Shown: positions 1 through 5,275 of the stretch, piece after piece | How positions within the stretch are numbered: position 1 is the first letter of the stretch | How the letters are laid out: the number at the start of each line of letters is the position of its first letter | DNA from: Paenibacillus sp. UBA6285 | GTDB lineage: Bacteria; Bacillota; Bacilli; Paenibacillales; Paenibacillaceae | Length of the DNA stretch: 5,275 bases | Assembly (NCBI GenBank): GCA_002438345.1 | Contig: DJUJ01000048.1 | Coordinates: forward strand, 18,915-24,189 | Direction of reading: 5' to 3' | The notes under the pieces: generated by a model | Told to the model about the DNA's origin: nothing | Database searches by the model: none | Seen by the model: the letters and a program-made list of their open reading frames with translations, nothing else | Position numbers and translations under genes: made by a program

Positions 1-23
1 GAAATTTTGGTCACGCTTTTGTT

Positions 24-98
24 CTATCTCAAACTCATCTTAAATTCAAGGAAGTATTCGTTATATTTACCTAACCATTCAAGGCCGAGGTTTTCTTA
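24..98 (-). other. Stranded C-terminal codons of potD beyond the premature stop
   Basis: In the potD frame, the annotated stop TAA (98-96) is followed by 23 uninterrupted sense codons and then TAG (26-24). They translate as ENLGLEWLGKYNEYF followed by LEFKMSLR. This resembles the C-terminal helices of PotD proteins from Gram-positive bacteria, where a Tyr-Asn...Phe-Leu-Glu-Phe-Lys-Met ending is typical (family knowledge from memory). Restoring the TAA to a sense codon, for example TAT or TAC for Tyr, gives a 357-residue protein, the normal length. I see no start codon with a ribosome binding site that would make this a separate gene. No convincing terminator hairpin lies in positions 1-95, so the operon terminator is probably outside the window. 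Confidence 0.85.
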
Positions 99-1097
99 AA
101 CTTCCAATGTTTCACGTGTGTCATGTGACGGATAGAAACGTTCGTCGTTAATAACTTCCTCGTCCATGAGTTCCCATGCTGCTTCATTCGGTGTTGAATA
201 GCCGACATAGTCCGCGTTTTGCGCAGCATTTTCAGGATCAAGCATAAAGTTGATAAATTTATGGGCACCTTCAATATTTTGTGAAGTTTTTGGAATGACC
301 ATATTATCAAACCACTTGTTCGAGCCTTCCTCCGGCACTACATAATCAAGTTTATCATTCTCGTCCATGATCTCAGAAGCATCACCAGACCACACAATCC
401 CGACCGCAGCCTCTTCATTGGCAAGCAGCATCTTGATCTCATCTCCGACAATCGCTTTTACGTTAGGAGACAGCTTATTCAGCTTGGTCAGCGCTTCTTG
501 CAGATGAGTTTCATCACGGTCATTAACGGAATAGTGCAGGCTGTTCAAGGCCATGCCCATCACTTCACGGGCTCCATCCACCAAGAAGATGTTGTTCTTC
601 AGTCTGCTGTCCCAGAGGGAATCCCAGCTGGTGAAATCTATCCCTTTGGTCATTTCCGGATTGAAGATAATCCCGACCGTTCCCCAGAAATAAGGTACGG
701 AGTACTTGTTGCCAGGATCGAACGAAAGGTCCATAAATCGTGGATCAATATTCGTTAGATTCGGAATTTTGCTATGATCCAGCGGTATGAGCAGATTTTC
801 TTCTTTCATCTTAGCAATGGCGTAATCGGAAGGAATTACGACATCAAAAGTAGTTCCACCCTGCTCAACTTTAGTTAGCATGGCTTCATTAGAGTCAAAG
901 GTTTGGTAAATGACGGTTAATCCGGTCTCCTTTTCAAATTCCTTCAGCAAATCAGGATCGACATAATCTCCCCAGTTATAGATGGTCAGCGTATTTCCAC
1001 CGGAATAGCCCTCTCTTGAGTTCATCCAGGAGCCTAAGTACATTAGAGCAAATGCCGTGATAATAATCGCCAAAAAAGCATTTACCAGCTGTTTCAT
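96..1097 (-). CDS. potD: Spermidine/putrescine-binding protein PotD, C-terminally truncated by an in-frame TAA
   Basis: Substrate-binding subunit of the PotABCD polyamine importer, acting outside the membrane. Residues 1-25 are a hydrophobic segment (LVNAFLAIIITAFALMY) with no lipobox cysteine, so it looks like an uncleaved anchor or ordinary signal peptide rather than a lipoprotein signal. The mature part starts TLTIYNWGDY and follows the PotD/PotF fold. Aligned from memory to E. coli PotD, the aromatic and acidic ligand residues are W42, D44, Y45, Y92, E178, W236, W262, D264 and Y300; the position of E. coli D168 appears to be Gly175. The ATG overlaps the potC stop as ATGA, with GGGGGTG upstream as ribosome binding site. 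The 333-residue product is about 24 residues shorter than expected: the frame past the TAA continues with a recognisable PotD C-terminus down to position 24. It could be a pseudogene, a truncated but expressed protein, or a base-call error. Family assignment is very secure; functionality is doubtful. Confidence 0.93.
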   Translation of the reverse strand: MKQLVNAFLAIIITAFALMYLGSWMNSREGYSGGNTLTIYNWGDYVDPDLLKEFEKETGLTVIYQTFDSNEAMLTKVEQGGTTFDVVIPSDYAIAKMKEENLLIPLDHSKIPNLTNIDPRFMDLSFDPGNKYSVPYFWGTVGIIFNPEMTKGIDFTSWDSLWDSRLKNNIFLVDGAREVMGMALNSLHYSVNDRDETHLQEALTKLNKLSPNVKAIVGDEIKMLLANEEAAVGIVWSGDASEIMDENDKLDYVVPEEGSNKWFDNMVIPKTSQNIEGAHKFINFMLDPENAAQNADYVGYSTPNEAAWELMDEEVINDERFYPSHDTRETLEV

Positions 1098-1927
1098 CTA
1101 GGCACCCCCGCTTCCGCTACAGGTTCCGCCACGGCTTCCGCGGTATTGTGACGGTTCTTCTTAAGGGTCAGGAAGTAATAACCGACAACGAGCAGTATAG
1201 TGAACAAGAAGATCAGTGTCGACAGCGCATTAATAGATAGCGACACCCCTTGCCGAGCTCTGGAATAAATCTCAACTGATAGCGTCGAATAACCGTTACC
1301 TGTTACGAAGAACGTAACTGCAAAGTCATCCAGTGAATACGTAAGTGCCATGAAGAACCCACTGAAGATCCCCGGTTTGATAATCGGCAGAATAACCTTA
1401 GTCAGAACATCCTTGCGGCTCGCCCCGAGGTCACGTGCTGCATCCGTCAGTGAAGGACTCATATCCTGTAAATGCGGCAGAATCATCAACACGGCAATCG
1501 GTACACTGAACGCGACATGGGAGAGCAAGACAGATACGAAGCCAAGCTTAATGCCAGCAATGGTGAACAAGATCAAGAACGATGCACCGATAATGACATC
1601 CGGACTGACGATTAGCACGTTGTTCAGCGATAGCAAGGTATTTTTAGCACGGCGGTTCTGCACACTTTTAATGGCCAGTGCACCAATAATAGCGATAAGA
1701 GTGGCGATAGCCGAGGACAAAAGCGCGATCACAAGCGTGTTGATCATGATAATAATCAGACGTGTATCCTGAAGGACCTCACGGTAGTAATCCAGCGTAA
1801 AGCCTTCGAACTTATGCATCGTTCCCCCACTGTTGAACGAATAGTACATCAAATAAAAGATTGGCGCATACAGAACAGCGAACACTAGCACTAGGTACAG
1901 ATTGGAGAACCCGTTTTTATTTCTCAT
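1094..1927 (-). CDS. potC: Spermidine/putrescine ABC transporter permease PotC
   Basis: Inner permease subunit of the polyamine importer (binding-protein-dependent transport, MetI-like domain). The 277 residues hold about six membrane segments: roughly 9-30, 57-85, 103-125, 130-150, 187-210 and 235-254. The cytoplasmic EAA loop that docks on PotA is clear at about 162-181 (DAARDLGAS, then VILP). The sequence LTYSLDDFAVTFF at about 195-207 is characteristic of PotC/PotI. The frame is open to 1984, but I chose the ATG at 1927: AGAGGGG lies 6-7 bases upstream and the protein then starts [12 protein letters not shown], directly before the first membrane helix. This start overlaps the end of potB by 11 nt. 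The cytoplasmic tail (about 255-277) is Ala/Glu-rich, encoded by a 12-bp tandem repeat. Its stop overlaps the potD ATG by 4 nt. Confidence 0.93.
   Translation of the reverse strand: MRNKNGFSNLYLVLVFAVLYAPIFYLMYYSFNSGGTMHKFEGFTLDYYREVLQDTRLIIIMINTLVIALLSSAIATLIAIIGALAIKSVQNRRAKNTLLSLNNVLIVSPDVIIGASFLILFTIAGIKLGFVSVLLSHVAFSVPIAVLMILPHLQDMSPSLTDAARDLGASRKDVLTKVILPIIKPGIFSGFFMALTYSLDDFAVTFFVTGNGYSTLSVEIYSRARQGVSLSINALSTLIFLFTILLVVGYYFLTLKKNRHNTAEAVAEPVAEAGVPR
1106..1141 (-). repeat. Three-copy 12-bp tandem repeat in the 3' end of potC
   Basis: Read on the minus strand, three consecutive 12-base units each start with GCGGAA: GCGGAAGCCGTG, GCGGAACCTGTA and GCGGAAGCGGGG. They encode AEAV-AEPV-AEAG in the PotC tail. 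The third unit supplies part of the G-rich ribosome binding site of potD. The repeat is short and diverged, so it may be slippage-derived low-complexity sequence rather than a functional element. Confidence 0.7.
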
Positions 1928-2729
1928 TCCGCACCCCTCTCCGCGATCCACCGGTAATAACCATGAACAGCGCCATAATAGCAATCAGAAATACTGCAAC
2001 CGTAGAGCCCATGCCCCAGTCCTGTGTGACCAGAAAATGCTGCTCAATCGCAGTACCGAGCGTAATGACCCTGTTGCCCGCAATCAGACGTGTAATCATA
2101 AACAGGGACAATGCTGGTATGAATACTGCCATACAGCCTGAACGTACGCCCGAAATGGTCAATGGAAAAATAACGCGCCGGAACGTTGTCCAGCCCGAAG
2201 CACCCAAATCACGTGCCGCATCCAGCAAAGATAAATTAAGATCCTCCAAAGCGCTGTAGATCGGTAAAATCATGAATGGGATAAAGATATATACAGATAC
2301 AAATACAAAGCTGAAGCCCGTAAATAAAATTTGCTGTTCTCCGATTCCAAGCAGATCAAAGAAATTGTTGATCGGTCCGAACGTACCGAATATGCCTATA
2401 AAAGCGTAAGTTTTCAGCAGCAAATTAATCCATGTCGGTAAAATAATCAGCAATAACCATAACTGCTTATGTTTCGTTCTCGTCAACAGATAAGCCGCCG
2501 GATAGGCGACCAGTAAAGAGAACGCTGTAATCAGAAACGCGTACCAGAATGAGGTCAGCGTCATTTTTAAATACACAGGTGTAAAGAAGTTCACGTAGTT
2601 ATCTAGCGTAAGATGCCCATCCAGATCAAATAGAGAATAATAGATGACAAGTAGCACCGGTGCGATGACAAACAAGGCGATCCACAGGTAATAAGGGATG
2701 AGATAATACGGTCTGCCCTTATTCTTCAT
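1917..2729 (-). CDS. potB: Spermidine/putrescine ABC transporter permease PotB
   Basis: First permease subunit of the polyamine importer; it pairs with PotC to form the channel. The 270-residue protein has an N-terminal helix (about 9-33), further helices at about 60-83, 89-115, 137-160, 193-215 and 241-260, and a clear EAA loop at about 170-190 (DAARDLGAS, then VIFPLT) for contact with PotA. The segment around 222-248 ([12 protein letters not shown]...DWGMGS) matches the conserved PotB region. The frame is open upstream to 2837, but those 36 codons only shadow the end of potA. I chose the ATG at 2729 because GAGGTGGAG sits just upstream and [16 protein letters not shown] is a typical PotB start. 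It overlaps potA by 11 nt and potC by 11 nt, which suggests translational coupling. Confidence 0.94.
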   Translation of the reverse strand: MKNKGRPYYLIPYYLWIALFVIAPVLLVIYYSLFDLDGHLTLDNYVNFFTPVYLKMTLTSFWYAFLITAFSLLVAYPAAYLLTRTKHKQLWLLLIILPTWINLLLKTYAFIGIFGTFGPINNFFDLLGIGEQQILFTGFSFVFVSVYIFIPFMILPIYSALEDLNLSLLDAARDLGASGWTTFRRVIFPLTISGVRSGCMAVFIPALSLFMITRLIAGNRVITLGTAIEQHFLVTQDWGMGSTVAVFLIAIMALFMVITGGSRRGVRNEK

Positions 2730-3843
2730 GACTCTCCACCTCGCCGTAAGCTTCCAGACGTTTGTCGAACTCTTCCTCCGTTTCACCGAAACGCATAACA
2801 TGAATCGCTTCCGGATCAAAATAAAGGCCGATTTCACTGCCTACAGTCGCCTTACGTGTAGAATGCACAAGCCATTCATGTCCGGATTCATCATAACAGC
2901 TGATTTCATAGTGGACGCCCCGGAACAACTGGGAATCCACTCGCACACGTAGTTTACCCTGCTCCAGTGTTGAAATTTCCAAATCCTCGGGACGAATAAC
3001 TATCTCTACGGCTTCGTTTGGTTTAAGCCCAGCATCGAAACATTCAAAGCGCCGACCGTTAAACTCCACCAGATAGTCTTCAATCATAACACCCGGTACA
3101 ATGTTGGACTCGCCAATAAAATCAGCCACGAAACGGTTAATCGGCTCATCATAGATATCGTTAGGCGTACCGCTTTGTTCGATTTTCCCTTTGTTCATGA
3201 CAAAAATCCAGTCGGACATCGCGAGTGCCTCTTCCTGGTCATGTGTAACAAAAATAAAGGTAATGCCTAGCCGTTGTTGCATTTCACGCAGTATGTACTG
3301 CATCTCTGTACGCAGCTTCAGATCGAGCGCAGATAGAGGCTCGTCCAGCAAAAGAACCTGCGGCTCATTCACAATCGCACGAGCAATAGCCACGCGCTGC
3401 CGTTGACCACCAGACATTTCGTTAATGGCACGTTGCTCGTAGCCCACAAGATTAACGAAACTTAGCGCTTCCTGTACCTTCTTCGTGATGTCGTCTTTCT
3501 TAAGCTTCTTAATGCGCAGTCCGAAAGCCACATTCTCGAATACGTTCAGGTGTGGAAACAATGCGTAATCCTGAAATACCGTATTGACCTGCCGCTCATT
3601 GGCTGGAATATGGTTAATCACTTTACCATTTAGATAGATAGAACCGCCCGTTGGCTCTGCGAACCCAGCGATCAATCGAAGAATAGTCGTTTTACCACAG
3701 CCTGATGGACCAAGTAGTGTATAGAATTTGCCGCGCTCTATCTCAAAGCTGACTCCTTTTAACACCGGATCTTCGTCGTCATATTGCTTGGTAACCTCTT
3801 CAAATGAAATAATGGTGCCTTCCTGAATAGCTATAGCTAACAA
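2719..3843 (-). CDS. potA: Spermidine/putrescine ABC transporter ATP-binding protein PotA
   Basis: Cytoplasmic ATPase of the polyamine importer. Numbered from the TTG at 3843, the ABC motifs are intact: Walker [10 protein letters not shown] at 45-53, Q-loop Gln91, signature MSGGQRQR at 143-150, Walker B VLLLDEP at 163-169 with catalytic Glu168, D-loop SALD at 171-174, and H-loop His201. Residues from about 240 form the C-terminal TOBE-type regulatory domain, with IRPEDLEI near 283-290. At 374 residues the length is normal. The start is unusual: the frame is closed upstream by TAG, there is no in-frame ATG near the N-terminus, and TTG is the only conventional start. That TTG touches the AGGGAGG ribosome binding site with no spacer. 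An ATA three codons on (3834-3832), spaced 9 bases, would give [11 protein letters not shown] and may be the true or ancestral start. Function is very secure; the exact start is not. Confidence 0.95.
   Translation of the reverse strand: MLAIAIQEGTIISFEEVTKQYDDEDPVLKGVSFEIERGKFYTLLGPSGCGKTTILRLIAGFAEPTGGSIYLNGKVINHIPANERQVNTVFQDYALFPHLNVFENVAFGLRIKKLKKDDITKKVQEALSFVNLVGYEQRAINEMSGGQRQRVAIARAIVNEPQVLLLDEPLSALDLKLRTEMQYILREMQQRLGITFIFVTHDQEEALAMSDWIFVMNKGKIEQSGTPNDIYDEPINRFVADFIGESNIVPGVMIEDYLVEFNGRRFECFDAGLKPNEAVEIVIRPEDLEISTLEQGKLRVRVDSQLFRGVHYEISCYDESGHEWLVHSTRKATVGSEIGLYFDPEAIHVMRFGETEEEFDKRLEAYGEVESHEE
3828..3839. repeat. Perfect 12-bp palindrome at the potA start
   Basis: TAGCTATAGCTA is identical to its reverse complement. 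It covers codons 2-6 counted from the TTG, including the ATA candidate start. With no loop it cannot form a useful hairpin, so it could only act as a DNA-level site. It may simply be chance. Confidence 0.4.
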
Positions 3844-3850
3844 CCTCCCT
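3844..3850 (-). promoter_or_regulatory. Ribosome binding site of potA with abnormal spacing
   Basis: AGGGAGG on the minus strand lies immediately before the TTG at 3843, leaving no spacer. The usual Bacillota spacing of about 6-9 bases would place the start at the in-frame ATA (3834-3832), which is 9 bases away. This site therefore argues that initiation occurs, or once occurred, at that codon. Confidence 0.65.
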
Positions 3851-3856
3851 GCCTAA

Positions 3857-3870
3857 AGTATTACAATACT
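3857..3870. promoter_or_regulatory. Inverted repeat, possible repressor operator near the potA start
   Basis: AGTATT and AATACT are perfect 6-base inverted arms separated by 2 bases. On the minus strand, a TAAAAT box (3876-3871) lies directly upstream, with a weak TTGTTC (3897-3892) 15 bases before it. If that box acts as a -10, transcription would start at about 3864, in the middle of the repeat. This is classic repressor geometry, but the promoter is weak and the role is inferred. Confidence 0.4.
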
Positions 3871-3951
3871 ATTTTACCCGCATCTCACGGAGAACAATCG
3901 AATGGGCATGCTCAGCGCTAATAAGCGACAATTCCTCCTCTCATTCGACAC

Positions 3952-3974
3952 TCTAATAGATATAGCATATTAGA
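3952..3974. promoter_or_regulatory. 7-bp inverted repeat at the predicted 5' end of the pot transcript
   Basis: Arms TCTAATA (3952-3958) and TATTAGA (3968-3974) are perfect reverse complements around a 9-base centre. The TATAAT box at 3987-3982 would start minus-strand transcription near 3975, so the repeat spans about +2 to +24. It could be an operator or, as RNA, a 5'-terminal AU-rich stem-loop that protects the mRNA. Confidence 0.4.
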
Positions 3975-3981
3975 TTGTACC

Positions 3982-4008
3982 ATTATATGCGATAGCTTAC
4001 ATTGATAA
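3982..4008 (-). promoter_or_regulatory. Candidate sigma-A promoter for the pot operon
   Basis: On the minus strand, a perfect TATAAT -10 box (3987-3982) is preceded by TTATCA (4008-4003), which matches four of six bases of the -35 consensus. The spacing is 15 bases, slightly short. The predicted start near 3975 gives a leader of about 130 nt before potA. The -10 is convincing; the -35 assignment is uncertain. Confidence 0.45.
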
Positions 4009-4066
4009 GGAATGCGTAAACTTAACAACTTTGTAAAATATCCAGTCCTCCAAGCCTTTTTTGGGA

Positions 4067-4075
4067 TGCTATAAT
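4067..4075 (+). promoter_or_regulatory. Extended -10 promoter for the FUSC-family gene
   Basis: TGCTATAAT is a perfect TATAAT box (4070-4075) with the TG dinucleotide of an extended -10. No good -35 box occurs 16-18 bases upstream, which is tolerated by extended -10 promoters. The predicted start is near 4082, leaving a leader of about 49 nt that contains two T7 runs (4101-4107 and 4110-4116). Confidence 0.6.
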
Positions 4076-4130
4076 GAAAACGTACTGAAAGACCAGACAG
4101 TTTTTTTCATTTTTTTCCGAAAGAAGATGA

Positions 4131-5234
4131 ATGATAATGAACGAGGGGTTACAAGACCGCCTTGAAAAATATGGTTTCTCACTTTACATGATACGAATTA
4201 CACTGGCTGCTTCACTTTCATGGGTCGCCGTACACAGCATATATGGTAGCCAATATTTATACTTTGCACCCCTTGCGGCTATCCTCATCACCCAAGCCAG
4301 TGTTAAAGCATCGCTAGAAAAAGGAATCTACCGCCTGATCGGCATTATTCTTGGCGGGATCGTTAGCCTAATTGTTGGCCAGTTTTTTGATGTAGGAGGA
4401 CTTTCTATCCTGCTCATTCTACTCATCGGGATTGGCATCGCTACTGCCTGTAAGATGAACATTCAAGCTGTCTCACAGGTGGGTGTTACTTCCGTTCTAG
4501 CTCTTACTTTTTACCAGAATGACTACGTGCTTTGGAGAATAGGGGAAACATTTATTGGTGTGCTGATCGCCCTGGCCATCAATATGATTATCGTGCCGCC
4601 GAACAGGTTCGTCAAGGTAAAAGCATTGGCATTCGAAGGAAGTCTTCTACTTGCGGATGCATTAAAAGATCTCGTAGGCGTAAGACGTGATTCTCCGAAA
4701 GACAATTTGCTGGAGGAAGCAGGTAAACTCCTGTCGAATAGCAGCCGAGAACAGAAAGAAATGTTCTATACCATCACACATTATCAGTGCCGTGGTGAAC
4801 TGAAGGGGCTCATACAGGCTACCTCACATCTGAAGAACATTCATTCCTACGTCGAAGAAATCGCAGACGATATTCGTCTTCTGCCAGCGCATCATGCCTC
4901 TTCTGAATGGATGAAAGAAGTGCTGGAGGCAACCGCAGATTGCATCGCCATTTATGGAACCAGTACCTTATCAGACACCGAGTGCGAGCGTTCTCTTACG
5001 GATTGTATAGAGCGTGCTCGTGACCTGCAATTGGCCAGTTTCTCTGAACTGCAAGGAAATTGTTCGCTATCGAGCATTCGTGATCTTGGTGCGGTCTTCA
5101 GTCACTTAAACCGGGTGCTGGAGGAAGTAGAGCGTGCTAAATCTGCTACTTATGTGGTCGCAACTCGGCCCTCAACGGCTGAAGCCGCTCGCGCTTTACG
5201 ATTTATTAAAAAGGGACTCTCCCAGAAGCTATAA
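4131..5234 (+). CDS. FUSC / aromatic acid exporter-like membrane protein
   Basis: Predicted integral membrane protein of the fusaric acid resistance / aromatic acid exporter superfamily. The N-terminal half carries about six hydrophobic helices (roughly 17-36, 42-58, 67-84, 89-107, 112-128 and 136-156), including the motif-like GIYRLIGIILGGIVSLIVG at 65-83 that is typical of FUSC membrane domains. Residues from about 160 to 367 form a soluble, probably cytoplasmic, helical domain with Lys/Arg/Glu-rich stretches and five cysteines (220, 271, 285, 292, 311). Members are thought to export aromatic or weak acids or other small compounds; the substrate here cannot be read from sequence. The start is uncertain between ATG 4131 and ATG 4137 (two codons later). 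The only ribosome binding site is a weak AAGAAG at 4121-4126, 4 or 10 bases away respectively. Transcribed alone, divergently from pot, with its own promoter and terminator. Confidence 0.82.
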   Translation: MIMNEGLQDRLEKYGFSLYMIRITLAASLSWVAVHSIYGSQYLYFAPLAAILITQASVKASLEKGIYRLIGIILGGIVSLIVGQFFDVGGLSILLILLIGIGIATACKMNIQAVSQVGVTSVLALTFYQNDYVLWRIGETFIGVLIALAINMIIVPPNRFVKVKALAFEGSLLLADALKDLVGVRRDSPKDNLLEEAGKLLSNSSREQKEMFYTITHYQCRGELKGLIQATSHLKNIHSYVEEIADDIRLLPAHHASSEWMKEVLEATADCIAIYGTSTLSDTECERSLTDCIERARDLQLASFSELQGNCSLSSIRDLGAVFSHLNRVLEEVERAKSATYVVATRPSTAEAARALRFIKKGLSQKL

Positions 5235-5257
5235 GCCTCGGGAGTGTCCCTTTTGTT
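5209..5257 (+). terminator. Rho-independent terminator overlapping the end of the FUSC-family gene
   Basis: Arms GGGACTCTCCC (5213-5223) and GGGAGTGTCCC (5240-5250) pair over 11 positions with one T-T mismatch. They are extended by AAAA (5209-5212) pairing with TTTT (5251-5254), and further T residues follow. The loop is 16 bases and contains the stop codon TAA (5232-5234), so the 5' arm encodes the last residues of the protein. On the minus strand the same hairpin is followed by TTTTTAATAAAT, so it could also stop transcription coming from the right. Confidence 0.88.
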
Positions 5258-5275
5258 CAAATATAAGAAAGTATA

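Noticed and set aside
69..92. Possible terminator after potD (AACC/GGTT or ACCT/AGGT arms on the minus strand)
   Set aside because: The arms are 4 bp, no T run follows, and the sequence is better explained as remaining potD coding sequence.
498..758. Plus-strand open frame antisense to potD
   Set aside because: It mirrors potD codons, has no ribosome binding site worth noting and no family resemblance.
1350..1772. Open frame of 140 codons on the plus strand inside potC
   Set aside because: It lies antisense to a clearly conserved permease gene, has no recognisable domain, and lacks its own convincing start signals; it is a shadow frame.
1861..2259. Plus-strand open frame spanning the potB/potC junction
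   Set aside because: It is antisense to conserved EAA-loop coding sequence and shows arginine-rich, low-plausibility composition.
2730..2837. N-terminal extension of potB of 36 codons
   Set aside because: It overlaps potA in another frame, and a good ribosome binding site and family-typical start exist at 2729.
3916..3927. CGCT-AATA-AGCG short inverted repeat
   Set aside because: Arms of four bases are common by chance and it does not align with a promoter element.
4051..4065. CCAA...TTGG hairpin with a T run upstream of the FUSC promoter
   Set aside because: The stem is four base pairs and the T run lies in the loop, not after the stem.
4084..4107. ACTG/CAGT hairpin followed by T7 as a terminator or attenuator before the FUSC gene
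   Set aside because: The stem is only 4 bp with a 10-base loop, far too weak, and it begins at the predicted transcription start.
4127..4165. Small overlapping frame starting at ATG 4127
   Set aside because: Twelve codons, no spacing from the weak AAGAAG site, and out of frame with the conserved gene; likely chance.

Overview
The window is a polyamine ABC transporter operon on the minus strand, read right to left as potA-potB-potC-potD, with a divergent FUSC-type membrane protein gene on the plus strand. Moderate GC, AGGAGG-type ribosome binding sites, sigma-A-like TATAAT boxes, Gram-positive-type gene sequences and a U-tailed hairpin terminator all suggest a Bacillota organism. The proteins look most like those of Paenibacillus or related Bacillales; this is an impression from memory, not a search result.

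Layout. Positions 1-95 lie just beyond the annotated stop of potD, but most of this stretch is still potD-like coding sequence in the same frame. PotD is at 96-1097 (extracellular substrate-binding protein), PotC at 1094-1927 and PotB at 1917-2729 (permeases), and PotA at 2719-3843 (ATPase). All junctions overlap, by 11, 11 and 4 nt, so the four genes are almost certainly one translationally coupled transcript. Positions 3844-4130 form a divergent control region with a promoter candidate for each side and two operator-like inverted repeats on the pot side. A FUSC / aromatic-acid-exporter-like protein lies at 4131-5234. Its last codons form the 5' arm of a strong terminator hairpin.

How the genes work together. 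PotD would capture spermidine or putrescine outside the cell, PotB and PotC form the membrane channel, and the PotA dimer powers import. The FUSC protein is probably an independent efflux or envelope protein. Its only visible link to pot is the shared intergenic region.

What stands out. (1) potD carries an in-frame TAA at 96-98. The same frame continues for 23 more sense codons that read as the normal C-terminus of the family, ending at TAG 24-26. The gene is therefore interrupted by a nonsense codon, or the base call is wrong. (2) potA has no ATG at its start. The only conventional start, TTG, directly abuts the ribosome binding site, while an ATA sits where an ATG would be expected. Together these hint at a decaying operon, unusual translation signals, or sequence errors. 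(3) The potA upstream region holds two inverted repeats, each placed at a predicted transcription start. I found no mobile elements, CRISPR arrays, tRNA or rRNA genes.
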